From Sinobacterium norvegicum (GTDB lineage Bacteria; Pseudomonadota; Gammaproteobacteria; Pseudomonadales; Sinobacteriaceae): 64,000 bases of DNA. Within the stretch, counting starts at the first letter, position 1, and the number at the start of each line of letters is the position of its first letter. Location of the stretch: NCBI RefSeq assembly GCF_923077115.1, contig NZ_CAKLPX010000001.1:930001-994000 (forward strand). The letters run 5' to 3'. This document shows, piece by piece, positions 34,442 to 44,594 of the stretch. Position numbers and translations under genes: made by a program. The notes under the pieces are model-generated. The model was not told the origin of the DNA. It was given only the letters and a program-made list of their open reading frames with translations, and searched no databases.

Positions 34442-36211
34442 TCAGAACGGCCAAATTAATGGCACCAAGCACACGGTCAATATACCAACCAGCAGCGTCA
34501 ACGGCCCACCCATGCGCATAAAGTCGACAAACTTATACCCGCCCGGACCGTACACCATCAGATTGGTTTGATAGCCAATTGGCGTGGCAAAGCAAGTAGA
34601 GGCCGCCACCATCAGCGTGATCACAAATGGCGTCATATTAACTCCCAGGCTTTCACTCAAGGCTATCGAGACTGGAAACAGCAACACCGCAGCGGCAACA
34701 TTGGAAATCAGCGCCGAGAAACCCGCTGTCAGCAGGAAAATAGCCGCCAAACTCAGATAGGTAGAGCCAGAAACCACATTAAACAGCGAGGCGGCCACAG
34801 CCGCAGCCAGGCCACTTTCATGCACCCCTGCGCCCAAGCCTATCGAGGCAGCAATCACTAACAGCACCTGAAAATCAATGCTGTTTCTGGCGTCAAACAC
34901 AGACAAGCAGCCAGTCACTACCATCGCCGTCGCCGCGATAACAGCTGCCCCCAACATGCTGACACCAAAACCACTGACCGCAACAATCATTGCCACCATG
35001 ATAGAGATAGCCCACCAGCGTTTACCGTGGCGCAACGGTTCGGAGTTGGCCACCTTGCTGACTAACAGAAAGTCCTTCGAGTAGGCATACTGATCAACAA
35101 AGTCATTGGCTGTTTCGAGCAGAATATTATCGCCGGCACGCAACTCAACATCACCCAGCCGCCCTTTAACCTTCTCACCCTCTCGTGAGATGGCAATAAT
35201 CGCCGCTTGATAAGTCGCCCGAAAGCGGCCATCACGAATGGTTTTGCCAACCAGCGGGTTATTCTGCGAAATAACAACCTCTACCAGGCAGCGCTCATTA
35301 TCGGCGTTATCCAGCTTAAATACTTGCTCTTCAGCACTGCGCAGACCGTGGATTTTCTTCAGATCAACCACCGCCTCAACATCACCGGCAAAAACCAAAC
35401 GATCATCGGCATAGAGTATTTCAGAGGAGGCCACAGCCGGCATAACCCGGTTATTACGCACAATCTCAATCAAGAATAAACCCGGCAAATGGCGCAGCCC
35501 AGCCTGCTCGATATTTAAGCCGGCCAGCGGGCTAAAGCGCTCAACCACCATTTCGACCACATATTCTCGGCCACCCTCCAGTTTGGCCGTGACACCCCCG
35601 CTATCGGGCAAGAAGCGCTTGCTGAAGAGCAAAATATAGACAACGACCAAGATGACACAGGGCACGCCGATCCAGGCGATCTCAAACAACGACAGGCGAA
35701 TGTCACCCTGATAACTATTGAACATGTCGTTCAATACCAAATTGGTACTGGTACCAACCAGGGTGCAGAGACCGCCAACAATAGCCGCAAAGCTTAACGG
35801 CATCATCAGTTGCGACACCGCTAAATTATTGCGCCGCGCCCAGTCGCCGACCGCCGGCACCATCATCGCCACAACAGGCGTGTTGTTGAGCACCGAGCTA
35901 ACCGCCGCCACCGGCAGCATCAACCGTAGCTGGGCTCGCTTAACACTCTTGGGGCGCCCCAATACCGATTGCGACATCCAATTTACCGCACCACTTTGCG
36001 ACAACCCTCGGGCGACAATATAAAGCACTCCGACGGTTACCATGCCCTCGTTCGACAACCCTGTCAGGGCTGACTCGATGCCAATAACATCAAATCCAAC
36101 CAATGCCGCCACCGACATGATTAGAATCACATCGGCGGGCAATGTCGACAACACCAAAAAGGCAAAGGTAACAACAACAACGACAAGCGTTGTCCAAGCT
36201 TCAAATCCCAT
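34442..36211 (-). CDS. SLC13/DASS-type permease with two RCK-C (TrkA-C) domains
   Basis: A 589-residue inner-membrane protein. About ten to eleven helices are split into two groups: residues 5-195 and about 390-585. Between them are two soluble TrkA-C-like domains (about 210-290 and 300-385, with VEMVVERFSPLAGLNIEQAG and CLVEVVISQNNPLVGKTIRD). NNTPVVAMMVP in the first group resembles the family's SNT-type substrate/sodium motif, as does SNVAAAVLLFP in the second. This layout is known for divalent-anion or citrate/sulfate-like carriers. The start chosen is the ATG at 36211; the TTG three codons earlier is the alternative and neither has a good ribosome site. The substrate is unknown. It lies 14 nt after the DHH gene and may be cotranscribed. 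Confidence 0.9.
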   Translation of the reverse strand: MGFEAWTTLVVVVVTFAFLVLSTLPADVILIMSVAALVGFDVIGIESALTGLSNEGMVTVGVLYIVARGLSQSGAVNWMSQSVLGRPKSVKRAQLRLMLPVAAVSSVLNNTPVVAMMVPAVGDWARRNNLAVSQLMMPLSFAAIVGGLCTLVGTSTNLVLNDMFNSYQGDIRLSLFEIAWIGVPCVILVVVYILLFSKRFLPDSGGVTAKLEGGREYVVEMVVERFSPLAGLNIEQAGLRHLPGLFLIEIVRNNRVMPAVASSEILYADDRLVFAGDVEAVVDLKKIHGLRSAEEQVFKLDNADNERCLVEVVISQNNPLVGKTIRDGRFRATYQAAIIAISREGEKVKGRLGDVELRAGDNILLETANDFVDQYAYSKDFLLVSKVANSEPLRHGKRWWAISIMVAMIVAVSGFGVSMLGAAVIAATAMVVTGCLSVFDARNSIDFQVLLVIAASIGLGAGVHESGLAAAVAASLFNVVSGSTYLSLAAIFLLTAGFSALISNVAAAVLLFPVSIALSESLGVNMTPFVITLMVAASTCFATPIGYQTNLMVYGPGGYKFVDFMRMGGPLTLLVGILTVCLVPLIWPF

Positions 36212-36225
36212 AGAAATCAATACTT

Positions 36226-37185
36226 TTACGAATAATATGCGGTTAATGTAGCAATAAACTGAGTCAATTGCTCGGCTGGCAGATCATTGATTCCCGCCGC
36301 TGCCTTGCGGCCGCCACCGGTGGGGAACTGCCTGACGACTTCATCCGCACCGGTCTTGTTATTGAGCGGCGCCCTGACACTGACTAAATAATTTCCATTG
36401 GCTTTTTCTGTTAGCACAGCGTGCGCGCGGTCCGGGCTGGCATTCGCCAAGTCGTTGCTATAAACACCACTAACCCGTCGCGCCCACTTTTCATTGGGCA
36501 GAATAAAGATACCGGCAACATCGCTGACAAACTCAGGTTCAATGGCCGCCGCGCTGGCCATATCTTGATGATAGCCCTGCTCTAAGCGCTGAAAAGTTTC
36601 GACCTCTGCAGCCATAAAATCAAAGGGTGAGGCGTATGGGCGGATTTTTTCAAATAGCGCCGACGGGGTAAAATGTAAATCATCGAGGTCAGAGCCGTAG
36701 CCATTATAATTCAGATAAACGCCAAGGTTATTCAACTGCTGCAACTGCTCGGCCGACAGACTTAAAGGCCTGGCCAATATCTCGGCACTGTTCTTGAGAT
36801 TATCGCCGTAGGCACCAGTAATTGCCCACTCGACAAAGCGACCCTGTAAATAGTGATTAACCAAAATAGCCGTACAAACATCAGCGGCAGGATTGATAAT
36901 AGTTGTCAGCGCTTCATGCTCTTCAATCTCGCCGGCGAAGTGATGGTCAACATAAAAAATTTCAGCACCCTGGCTCAAAGCCTGCGCCACTGCATCGCGG
37001 TTTTTATCGAACGAGATATCTAACACAGTCACTTTGTCGCCCGACTTAATCCCGGCCTGCCCAACAAGGGCGATATCACGCTTAACGCCAGTAACCAGAC
37101 GGCTTTCTAGCGGCTCAGCATTTCGCAACTGCACCAGCGCACATAAACCATCGGCATCACCGTTAAAAATATCAATTACCGCCAT
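36226..37185 (-). CDS. DHH-family phosphoesterase
   Basis: A 319-residue protein of the DHH superfamily. Metal-binding signatures are visible: DIFNGDADGLCA (residues 4-15), the VLDISFDK segment near 54-61 and DHH itself in YVDHHFAG near 78-85. A C-terminal DHHA1-type domain ends in FPTGGGRKAAAGI near 289-301, a substrate-binding glycine motif. Family members split phosphodiesters of short RNAs, cyclic dinucleotides or pyrophosphate; this one cannot be assigned. I start at the ATG at 37185 (MAVIDIFNGD), four codons after a GTG. It is upstream of the SLC13-type permease by 14 nt. Confidence 0.88.
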   Translation of the reverse strand: MAVIDIFNGDADGLCALVQLRNAEPLESRLVTGVKRDIALVGQAGIKSGDKVTVLDISFDKNRDAVAQALSQGAEIFYVDHHFAGEIEEHEALTTIINPAADVCTAILVNHYLQGRFVEWAITGAYGDNLKNSAEILARPLSLSAEQLQQLNNLGVYLNYNGYGSDLDDLHFTPSALFEKIRPYASPFDFMAAEVETFQRLEQGYHQDMASAAAIEPEFVSDVAGIFILPNEKWARRVSGVYSNDLANASPDRAHAVLTEKANGNYLVSVRAPLNNKTGADEVVRQFPTGGGRKAAAGINDLPAEQLTQFIATLTAYYS

Positions 37186-37242
37186 AACCTCGCCCACTTT
37201 CTTTAGAAAATTTATTAGGGCGCAAGTATATCACAGCACAGT

Positions 37243-37273
37243 AAAAGCTCTCGCCCCCTAAAAGAACGAGAGC
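37243..37273 (-). terminator. Terminator after the comEA-like gene
   Basis: A 7-bp perfect stem (GCTCTCG 37247-37253 with CGAGAGC 37267-37273) and a 13-nt loop, followed on the minus strand by TTTTA. It starts 7 nt past the stop codon. Confidence 0.75.
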
Positions 37274-37279
37274 GCACGG

Positions 37280-37567
37280 CTAATTTAAACGAATTTTCGC
37301 CCGGTTATCGGCCACAGTTTTGTCACCAATACCTTTGACCTCAGTCAGTTCTTCCACCGATTTAAAATCGCCATGAACCGCCCGATAAGAAACGATAGCC
37401 TGCGCCTTGCTCAGGCCGACACCGTCTAACACCTCTGCTATTCGCTCAGGCTCTGCACTATTAATATCGATAATTTCTTTACCGCTATAGGCGTCATCGG
37501 CGGCAGCCATGACAGGAGACAAGGCGACAGTCATCGCCAGCAAAACTGCTGTTACTAGATTTTTCAT
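37280..37567 (-). CDS. ComEA-like helix-hairpin-helix DNA-binding protein, exported
   Basis: A 95-residue protein with a signal peptide (about 1-21, ending PVMA) and one ComEA-type HhH domain (about 30-95): IDINSAEPERIAEVLDGVGL, SKAQAIVSYR and VKGIGDKTVADNRAKI. Such proteins bind double-stranded DNA in the periplasm, and in competent bacteria they ratchet incoming DNA. The short length (no receptor domain) matches the many small gammaproteobacterial ComEA homologues. The ATG at 37567 has AAGGA about 8 nt upstream; a GTG two codons earlier is too close to it. No other competence genes are nearby. Confidence 0.92.
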   Translation of the reverse strand: MKNLVTAVLLAMTVALSPVMAAADDAYSGKEIIDINSAEPERIAEVLDGVGLSKAQAIVSYRAVHGDFKSVEELTEVKGIGDKTVADNRAKIRLN

Positions 37568-37609
37568 ATTCACATTCCTTGTGATTGTTTTTGATCTTCC
37601 ATAAAGCAG

Positions 37610-37640
37610 AAAACCCGATCAGATGGGCTGATCAGGTTTT
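37610..37640. terminator. Strong terminator after pyrF
   Basis: A 13-bp stem with one G-T wobble (37610-37622 with 37628-37640, loop ATGGG). Both ends are A4/T4, so it works as a terminator in both directions. It closes the gyrA-to-pyrF cluster on the minus strand. Confidence 0.9.
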
Positions 37641-37683
37641 ACCATAGTCTATGATTTTATTACTCGGCAAGTAAGCCAAGCAA

Positions 37684-38373
37684 TTAAATATCGTCCAGTA
37701 TCGACCTTAGCGCAGACAGTGGCTGTTCCTTACCGGTGATAGGACGACCGATAACCAGGTAATCACTGCCATCTGCCAACGCCTGCGCCGGCGTGACAAT
37801 ACGGCGCTGATCACCAGCCGCATCGCCAAGCGGTCGAATGCCGGGGGTCACCAACTTGAATGCTGGCGCTACCAGTTGACGCAGCACTGGCGCCTCTTGT
37901 GCCGAGCACACTACGCCATCCAATCCACAGGACTCAGTCAGCAGCGCCAACCGTTTAACATGATCGACAGGATTCACCGTATAGCCGATCTCTGCCAAGT
38001 CACTCGCCTCCATACTGGTCAATACGGTCACCGCGATTAATAACGGGTTATGGCTGGACTTATCTATCGCCTCTTTTGCCGCCTCCATCATACGACGACC
38101 ACCACTGGCATGGACATTCACCATCCATACCCCTAACTCTGCCGCGGCACGTACAGCACCGGCACAGGTATTTGGAATATCATGAAACTTTAAATCCAAA
38201 AAAACATCAAAACCGCGCGCCACCAAGGCTTCTACCAACTGAGGTCCGGCAGCAGTAAACAACTCTTTACCCACTTTTAAGCGGCATAAATCAGGGGACA
38301 GTTGATCCGCCATTGCTATCGCCAAATCGGCTGCAGGGTAATCGAGCGCAACTAATATTTTAGGGTCGGACAC
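37684..38373 (-). CDS. pyrF: Orotidine 5'-phosphate decarboxylase
   Basis: PyrF converts OMP to UMP, the last step of pyrimidine synthesis. The 229-residue TIM-barrel enzyme has the ILVALDYP start, the catalytic [10 protein letters not shown] (residues about 59-68, with the Lys and Asp of the active site) and VTPGIRPLG near 180-188. It starts at a GTG (38373): GGAG lies 7 nt upstream, and no ATG is in frame nearby. It lies 59 nt after lapB, the last gene of the cluster before the terminator. This position next to lapA-lapB is also seen in E. coli. Confidence 0.97.
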   Translation of the reverse strand: MSDPKILVALDYPAADLAIAMADQLSPDLCRLKVGKELFTAAGPQLVEALVARGFDVFLDLKFHDIPNTCAGAVRAAAELGVWMVNVHASGGRRMMEAAKEAIDKSSHNPLLIAVTVLTSMEASDLAEIGYTVNPVDHVKRLALLTESCGLDGVVCSAQEAPVLRQLVAPAFKLVTPGIRPLGDAAGDQRRIVTPAQALADGSDYLVIGRPITGKEQPLSALRSILDDI

Positions 38374-38432
38374 AGTTTTTCTCCAAACGATTAAAACAAT
38401 TTTAACAAGATAGAACAGATGCAGTACTGGAA

Positions 38433-39632
38433 TTACTGACCATCGATACCGATGACAGGGGCAACACCACCCCATGCTTTACAAGAGGGGCACTGCCAGT
38501 GCAGCTGCTTGCCAGCAAAACCACAATCACCACAACGATATAGCGGGTTTCTTGCCACCAAGGCATCCAGCATCTCTGTCAACAGATCCAGACTAGATTG
38601 GTCATTAACTTGACCACGATACATCTCAACCAGCGCAATAATACCCAATAATGTCGGGCGCCGCTTCATATAAGTCAATAAACACTCTCTGGCCTGATCC
38701 TCACCCTGCTGAGAACGTATAGCCAGCACCAGCTGCATCAGTACTGACGTTAACACTTGCTGTCGCAATAACCGCTCTGCAAACCGGATAAAGCCACTGA
38801 TATCGTTCGACTGTTGATAACAATACGCCAGCGAATCAACAACCTCGTTGATATAAAGCGGATCTTGTTCCGCTATCTGTTCCAGCACCTTGATCGCCTG
38901 ACGGTAGTGCCCCGCCTCGATAGACAGCCGCCCACTAATCATGTTTGAGCGTACACATTTTGGGTCGAAATCCAACGCTTGACGCAGCAACGCCCTCGTC
39001 TCACGCCAGTTTTCTGCCAGAATATGCTGCTCAGCTAATTCACAGCAATAATGCGAAATCGCCACCGACAGCGCACTGCTCGGCAGGCGTTTAGATCGCA
39101 GCAGCCGCTTGGGTATCAGGCGCCTTCCTGCATCTATCGCCAACTGCCAGTCGCGCTGCTCTTGATAGATACCGACTAACTCCTTCAGCGCAGTGTTAAG
39201 ATACTCACTCCCCTCTTCCACCAGGGCGTCGAGTAGACTCTCGGCACGGTCGAGCAGACCAGCCTGGGCATAATCTTTGGCCAAAGCAATATGCGCCTGA
39301 TGCTGTTCGGCGATAGACAGATTGGTTCGGGCCAAAAGGTTTTGATGAATCCGGGTTGCGCCCTCAGTATCGCCACGCTCACGCAATAAATTACCCAGAG
39401 ATATATGGGTGGCCAAGGTCGATGAATTTACCTCGAAGCTCTCGATAAAACTCTCGACAGCATCATTGCTATCATCATTGCTAATCAGCAGATTGAGGCT
39501 TTGATAGTAACTGGTGGGAATGGCATTAACCGCGGGCAACAAACTGACCTTTTTACTGCGACGATAACGCCCTAACAGCCAGCCGATTGAGACGGCAGAT
39601 AGCAGCAATATAAAAGTGGCAAAATCCTGCAT
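38433..39632 (-). CDS. lapB: Lipopolysaccharide assembly protein B
   Basis: LapB (YciM) is an inner-membrane-anchored TPR protein that directs FtsH to degrade LpxC, balancing LPS and phospholipid supply. The 399-residue sequence has an N-terminal anchor (about 5-20), about eight TPR-like repeats (about 50-330) and a C-terminal rubredoxin-like metal site ([18 protein letters not shown], near 363-380, four cysteines). The ATG at 39632 shares its A with the lapA stop (TGATG), so translation is coupled. Length matches the family (about 389). Confidence 0.97.
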   Translation of the reverse strand: MQDFATFILLLSAVSIGWLLGRYRRSKKVSLLPAVNAIPTSYYQSLNLLISNDDSNDAVESFIESFEVNSSTLATHISLGNLLRERGDTEGATRIHQNLLARTNLSIAEQHQAHIALAKDYAQAGLLDRAESLLDALVEEGSEYLNTALKELVGIYQEQRDWQLAIDAGRRLIPKRLLRSKRLPSSALSVAISHYCCELAEQHILAENWRETRALLRQALDFDPKCVRSNMISGRLSIEAGHYRQAIKVLEQIAEQDPLYINEVVDSLAYCYQQSNDISGFIRFAERLLRQQVLTSVLMQLVLAIRSQQGEDQARECLLTYMKRRPTLLGIIALVEMYRGQVNDQSSLDLLTEMLDALVARNPLYRCGDCGFAGKQLHWQCPSCKAWGGVAPVIGIDGQ

Positions 39633-39931
39633 CACCAGCCTTTCGATGTCGAACGACGCAACTTATCCAATGTCCGTTCAAGCTTAAGCACCTTGCGGCG
39701 CAGCTGTGCCTGGCGACCATACATACGCACAAACACTCCCGCCGCCGCCGCAAGCCCAGCCACAGCACCCACCACAAACGACAATACTACCCAGCTACCG
39801 CTGCTCAAGGTTAAATCGAAAATGAACAGATCAACCGTCATCGCCATATTGTTTTCAACCATAAACAACAGCGACATGACAACCACAACGATAACAAGCA
39901 AAATCAGCAATAGCAGTTTGATTATTCTCAT
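39632..39931 (-). CDS. lapA: Lipopolysaccharide assembly protein A domain protein
   Basis: A 99-residue inner-membrane protein with two helices (residues 4-23 and 43-66) and a basic coiled-coil-like tail (QAQLRRKVLKLERTLDKLRR). The LapA (YciS) family works with LapB. AAGG lies just before the ATG. It follows ihfB by 117 nt with a terminator-like hairpin between, and overlaps lapB by 1 nt. Confidence 0.93.
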   Translation of the reverse strand: MRIIKLLLLILLVIVVVVMSLLFMVENNMAMTVDLFIFDLTLSSGSWVVLSFVVGAVAGLAAAAGVFVRMYGRQAQLRRKVLKLERTLDKLRRSTSKGW

Positions 39932-39993
39932 AAAACCTTATGCACCAAACGAGGGGGAAGCGGCAACATAACCCGTAGCCGAATCGAGCGCAA

Positions 39994-40019
39994 TAAAAAG
40001 GCCGCTATTATCGGCGACC
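39994..40019 (-). terminator. Terminator-like hairpin between ihfB and lapA
   Basis: A 6-bp stem with one wobble (GGCCGC 40000-40005 with GCGACC 40014-40019) followed on the minus strand by five T. It lies 29 nt after ihfB and may partly separate lapAB-pyrF from the upstream genes. Confidence 0.65.
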
Positions 40020-40048
40020 CTCTTTAAATACATCAACTAAAGCTTGGT

Positions 40049-40345
40049 TTAGCGAGAAAGCTGAGCTGAACTATCGACCCGCTCGCGCAACTGTTTACCT
40101 GGCTTGAAGTGAGGCACATACTTACCCGTTAACTCAACCGATTCGCCGGTTTTTGGGTTGCGGCCCTTGCGCGGTGCCCGATAGTGCAAACAAAAGCTAC
40201 CGAAGCCCCGAATTTCAATACGATCACCGCCTACCAGCGATTCAGACATCTGCTCCAAGAGAATCTTTACAGCCGTCTCTATATCTTTGATCGCCAATTG
40301 AGGCTGTTTTTCTGCAATTCTTTCGATTAGTTCTGACTTTGTCAT
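40049..40345 (-). CDS. ihfB: Integration host factor subunit beta
   Basis: The 98-residue partner of IhfA. It has the HU/IHF body: [20 protein letters not shown] at the start, [18 protein letters not shown] near 38-55 and the arm motif [20 protein letters not shown] near 59-78. AAGGA lies 6 nt before the ATG. It follows rpsA, the standard order in enterobacteria and pseudomonads. A terminator-like hairpin also lies between rpsA and ihfB, so ihfB may have its own promoter as in E. coli. Confidence 0.98.
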   Translation of the reverse strand: MTKSELIERIAEKQPQLAIKDIETAVKILLEQMSESLVGGDRIEIRGFGSFCLHYRAPRKGRNPKTGESVELTGKYVPHFKPGKQLRERVDSSAQLSR

Positions 40346-40547
40346 ACGAATTCCTTGAATACACTCTCTATCAAGACGGTCAATTTACGTACAGTGTAAC
40401 GCGAACAATAGCGCTTTTCACTTATTGTAGAATAAAAAGTAGAATTTAATCATTAATTTAGCAAGCATTTGCAGGAAATAAATTCATCCTTGCTGCGACA
40501 CAGCAACCCCGCAGACAACAAAACTCCAGCCACCAAATCACAGACAT

Positions 40548-40571
40548 AAAAAAACGGAGCCTAAGCTCCGT
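40548..40571 (-). terminator. Terminator after rpsA
   Basis: A 7-bp perfect stem (ACGGAGC 40554-40560 with GCTCCGT 40565-40571, loop CTAA), followed on the minus strand by seven T. It is 30 nt past the rpsA stop. Confidence 0.93.
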
Positions 40572-40600
40572 CTTTTCGACTCAAAACCTAAAGTAATAAA

Positions 40601-42283
40601 TTACTTATCTTGGCTCTGCATCTGCGCCTTGATCAAGTCGCCAAGCGTTGCAGGAGCAACAGCTTCCTCAGTCTTTAGAGACTGAATAGCTTCTTTCTCT
40701 TCAGCGGCATCCTTACCCTTGATAGATAGAGATAGAACGCGGTTCTTGCGATCGACGCTGCTGATGATAACCTCAACAGAATCGCCTTCTTTAAGAACAT
40801 TGCGAGCATCTTCAACCTTATCACGGCTGATTTCAGAAGCGCGAAGTGTACCTTCAACTTCGTCAGCAAGAACAACAATAGCTGCCTTGGCATCAACTTC
40901 TTTAACAGTACCGGTAACAATGGTGCCCTTATCGTTGTCAGCAACGTATTCAGCGAACGGATCGCTTTCTAGCTGCTTAATACCTAGAGAGATACGCTCA
41001 CGCTCTGGGTCGATAGACAGGATAGTTGTTTCGATCTCTTCGCCTTTCTTGTACTTGCGAACAGCTTCTTCGCCAGTTTCATTCCAAGAAAGATCAGAAA
41101 GGTGTACTAGGCCATCGATGTTGCCTTCAAGACCGATGAAGATACCGAAGTCAGTGATTGACTTGATAACGCCATTAACCTTGTCGCCCTTGGCGAACTG
41201 AGAAGCGAAAGCATCCCATGGGTTCTGAGTACACTGTTTAACACCCAGAGAGATACGACGACGCTCTTCGTCGATATCCAATACCATGACTTCAACTTCG
41301 TCACCGACGTTAACAATCTTAGATGGGTGAACGTTTTTGTTAGTCCAATCCATTTCAGAAACGTGAACAAGACCTTCAACACCTTCTTCTAGCTCGGCGA
41401 AACAGCCGTAGTCAGTAAGATTGGTAATAACTGCCTTGATCTTAGCGCCTTCAGGGTAACGCTTAGTGATTTCGACCCATGGATCTTCACCTAGCTGCTT
41501 AAGACCTAGAGAAACACGATTGCGCTCGCGATCGAACTTCAAAACTTTAACGTCGATTTCGTCACCAACATTGACGATCTCGCTTGGGTGCTTAATGCGC
41601 TTCCAAGCCATATCGGTAATGTGTAGAAGACCATCAACACCACCTAGGTCAACGAAAGCACCGTAGTCAGTCAGGTTCTTAACGATACCCTTAACAGACA
41701 TGCCTTCTTGTAGGTTAGACAGTAGCTCTTCACGCTCGGCGCTGTTAGCTTCTTCTAATACAGCACGACGAGAAACAACAACGTTGTTGCGTTTCTGATC
41801 TAGCTTAATCACTTTAAATTCTAGCTCTTTACCTTCTAGGTGAGCAGTTTCGCGTACTGGGCGAACGTCAACCAGAGAACCAGGTAGGAAGGCACGGATG
41901 CTGGCGACGTCAACGGTGAAACCACCCTTAACCTTGCCAGAAATAACACCCTTAACAACTTCTTCAGCTTCGAAAGCCTTCTCAAGTTCTTTCCAAGATT
42001 CAGCGCGCTTGGCTTTTTCGCGAGACAGTTTGGTTTCACCCCATCCGTCTTCAACAGCCTCAAGTGCTACCTGAACCTCATCGCCAACAGCTAGAGTTAA
42101 CTCACCGCTTTCATTAACGAATTCAGAACGAGGAATAATACCTTCAGACTTAAGACCTGCGTGTACAGTTACCCAATCGCTATCGATATCGATGACGATA
42201 CCCGTAACAATTGAACCAGGTTTCATGTCGATGGTTTGTAAACTTTCTTCAAAAAGTTCGGCAAAGCTCAAGCTTTCGCTCAT
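40601..42283 (-). CDS. rpsA: 30S ribosomal protein S1
   Basis: A 560-residue acidic protein with six S1 RNA-binding repeats (about one per 86 residues from residue 20), for example [20 protein letters not shown] near 192-211 and [19 protein letters not shown] near 278-296. S1 recruits mRNA to the 30S subunit. TAGGT lies about 8 nt before the ATG. It is between cmk and ihfB, as in most gammaproteobacteria. The 176-nt gap after cmk probably holds a promoter and the leader where S1 represses its own synthesis in E. coli. Confidence 0.99.
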   Translation of the reverse strand: MSESLSFAELFEESLQTIDMKPGSIVTGIVIDIDSDWVTVHAGLKSEGIIPRSEFVNESGELTLAVGDEVQVALEAVEDGWGETKLSREKAKRAESWKELEKAFEAEEVVKGVISGKVKGGFTVDVASIRAFLPGSLVDVRPVRETAHLEGKELEFKVIKLDQKRNNVVVSRRAVLEEANSAEREELLSNLQEGMSVKGIVKNLTDYGAFVDLGGVDGLLHITDMAWKRIKHPSEIVNVGDEIDVKVLKFDRERNRVSLGLKQLGEDPWVEITKRYPEGAKIKAVITNLTDYGCFAELEEGVEGLVHVSEMDWTNKNVHPSKIVNVGDEVEVMVLDIDEERRRISLGVKQCTQNPWDAFASQFAKGDKVNGVIKSITDFGIFIGLEGNIDGLVHLSDLSWNETGEEAVRKYKKGEEIETTILSIDPERERISLGIKQLESDPFAEYVADNDKGTIVTGTVKEVDAKAAIVVLADEVEGTLRASEISRDKVEDARNVLKEGDSVEVIISSVDRKNRVLSLSIKGKDAAEEKEAIQSLKTEEAVAPATLGDLIKAQMQSQDK

Positions 42284-42459
42284 ATTAATTACCTATGATT
42301 AGACGGGCAAAACGCCCTCATCCGTACTTACCAGCTAATACGGGCTAGTTTTAATAGCAGTACACAACACCTTTCGCTGGCTACGTGTTGCGCCACCACT
42401 GTTTGTTACTCTGTTCGCCAACCAGCAACCGCCAATCGGCTAAATTCTCTACGTCGAAA

Positions 42460-43176
42460 CTAGGTTCTTGCGGCGAGTAGCTGCAGCACCTGATCTTTTA
42501 CCTCTTCGATAGACATTTCAGTACTATCAATAACCTGCGCATCCTCAGCAGGCTTTAGAGGTGACGTCTTACGGTTTGTATCCCGCTCATCTCGAAGATT
42601 TATCTCTTCTAGAAGACGCGCGAGGGTACCACTTTGACCATCGCCTTGCAACTGCTTTTCACTTAGCACCCCTTTGTCTTTGAGCTGCAAATAGCGTCGC
42701 ATCGCCCGCTCTTTGGCGCCGGCAGTGAGAAAAATTTTGACGGTTGCTGCGGGGAAGACAACCGTACCCATATCGCGGCCATCGGCGACCAAGCCCGGAG
42801 ACTGGGCAAAATCACGCTGGCGCTGGAGCAACGCTTCACGCACTGCTGGTACTGCTGCCACAACTGACGCCTGGGCACCAGTTTTCTCGGTGCGCAGTTC
42901 AGCACCTACCTGCTCGCCCTGCAACCAGGTTGTCACTCCCTGACCAGGTTCGCCGGCATCGAAGCGCACATCCAGCTCTGCCGCCACCGTCGCCAAGGCT
43001 TGTGCATTGTCAAAATCTACAGCCTGTTTATCGGCGGCAAGTGCCGTCAGACGATAGAGTGCGCCGCTGTCTAACAGAGCGAAATTCAACTCGGCGGCCA
43101 ACAACTGGCATAGTGTTCCCTTGCCCGCGCCACCAGGGCCATCAACGGTTATGATGACTGTGGGTTTATTTTGCAT
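42460..43176 (-). CDS. cmk: Cytidylate kinase
   Basis: Cmk phosphorylates CMP and dCMP with ATP. The 238-residue P-loop kinase has GPGGAGKGT near residues 13-21, the CMP-binding DSGALYRLTA near 37-46, and DGRDMGTVVFP near 132-142. The start is the ATG at 43176, which lies within the last codons of aroA (11-nt overlap), so translation is coupled to aroA. The frame is open farther up, but homologues begin here. Position between aroA and rpsA is conserved. Confidence 0.97.
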   Translation of the reverse strand: MQNKPTVIITVDGPGGAGKGTLCQLLAAELNFALLDSGALYRLTALAADKQAVDFDNAQALATVAAELDVRFDAGEPGQGVTTWLQGEQVGAELRTEKTGAQASVVAAVPAVREALLQRQRDFAQSPGLVADGRDMGTVVFPAATVKIFLTAGAKERAMRRYLQLKDKGVLSEKQLQGDGQSGTLARLLEEINLRDERDTNRKTSPLKPAEDAQVIDSTEMSIEEVKDQVLQLLAART

Positions 43177-44509
43177 CGGGGTCGACCACCTCAATATTAA
43201 AGCCCAGCGAGTTACACAACTCGGCAAAACCGGGGAATGATGTGGCTACCGCGCCACAGCCATTAATCGTAATCATCTCACAGGCGCGCAGACTGGCCAC
43301 CGCAAATGACATGCCGATACGGTGGTCGCCATGGGTGGCAATCGTCGCTGCCTTAAAAGGCCTCACACCCTCGCCCACACCATTAATGACCATACCGTCC
43401 GCCGTCGGTGTGGCATCGATACCACAGTCGATCAGGCCGTCAGCCATTACCTGTATACGATCACTCTCTTTCACTCGTAACTCCTCGGCGCCGGACAGAA
43501 TAGTCTGCCCCTCGGCACAGGCCGCCGCGACGAACAATACGGGGAACTCGTCGATGGCCAGCGGCACCTGGTCTTCAGGAATGTGAATCCCCTTGAGGCC
43601 ACGGTAGCAGACACGAATATCGGCAACAGGCTCACCACCGACCTCACGCTGATTAGACAGAGTGATATCGGCATTCATCGCCTGCAAAATATTAATAATA
43701 CCAATGCGAGTCGGGTTAATCCCCACGTGCTTCAGGGTAATATCAGCACCCGGTGTGATACTTGCCGCCACCATAAAAAAGGCGGCGGATGAGATATCAG
43801 AGGGCACATCGATATGGCAGGCGGTCAATTTTCCACCGCCCTGTAACTTGGCGGTATCGCCCTCGGTGACCACCTCATAGCCAAAGCCACGCAGCATTCT
43901 CTCGGTGTGATCACGAGTTGGCGCCGGCTCAGTCACCGAGGTCTCGCCGTCTGCATACAAGCCAGCTAGAAGCACACAGGATTTCACCTGGGCGCTGGCC
44001 ATGGGCATCGTGTAATGCATTGCCTTGATATCACTGGAGCCACCCACTGTCATCGGTGGCCGTCCCTCGGCGGCGGTCTCAACTGTCGCCCCCATTTCCC
44101 GCAGCGGGTTGGCGACTCGACCCATCGGGCGCTTGCTTAACGACGCATCACCAATCAAGGTAGATGAAAATGGCTGTGGCGCTAACAGGCCGCTCAACAG
44201 ACGCATGGAAGTGCCTGAGTTACCCATGTCCAGCGCTTTACCCGGGGACTGCAAACCATGCAGACCAACACCCTCTATCGAGACCTTGCCATTATCGGGA
44301 CCGGTAATATTCACCCCCATGGCGCGGAAAGCATTGAGTGTCGCCAGCGCATCCTCGCCCTCTAGGAACCCCTCAACCGTGGTCGTGCCCTCAGCCAGTG
44401 ACCCCAGCATAATAGAACGATGCGACATCGACTTATCGCCGGGCACACGAAATTCACCGTTTAAGCGATCGGCCGGCTTGGCTAAAAATTGAATATTGTT
44501 TTCTGACAT
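43166..44509 (-). CDS. aroA: 3-phosphoshikimate 1-carboxyvinyltransferase (EPSP synthase), class II-like
   Basis: AroA adds phosphoenolpyruvate to shikimate-3-phosphate in the chorismate pathway. The 447-residue protein begins MSENNIQFLAKPAD, with GAGAAG 6 nt before the ATG. It contains the four motifs used to define class II enzymes: GDKS (near 23-26), SAQVK (near 174-178), RDHTE (near 201-205) and NPTR (near 275-278). In the phosphoenolpyruvate site it reads GNSGTSMR, so the glycine that is alanine in the tolerant CP4 enzyme is kept. It lies 85 nt after tyrA and overlaps cmk by 11 nt. In Pseudomonas the corresponding TyrA and AroA are fused; here they are separate, in different frames. Confidence 0.97.
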   Translation of the reverse strand: MSENNIQFLAKPADRLNGEFRVPGDKSMSHRSIMLGSLAEGTTTVEGFLEGEDALATLNAFRAMGVNITGPDNGKVSIEGVGLHGLQSPGKALDMGNSGTSMRLLSGLLAPQPFSSTLIGDASLSKRPMGRVANPLREMGATVETAAEGRPPMTVGGSSDIKAMHYTMPMASAQVKSCVLLAGLYADGETSVTEPAPTRDHTERMLRGFGYEVVTEGDTAKLQGGGKLTACHIDVPSDISSAAFFMVAASITPGADITLKHVGINPTRIGIINILQAMNADITLSNQREVGGEPVADIRVCYRGLKGIHIPEDQVPLAIDEFPVLFVAAACAEGQTILSGAEELRVKESDRIQVMADGLIDCGIDATPTADGMVINGVGEGVRPFKAATIATHGDHRIGMSFAVASLRACEMITINGCGAVATSFPGFAELCNSLGFNIEVVDPDAK

Positions 44510-44594
44510 TATTAGCTTCTCTCTTAGTCGAGCAACGACTAAACGTTCAATAAATTGAGGCTGCCGGCAAAGCCGGGGAGCACATGTTATTAAC

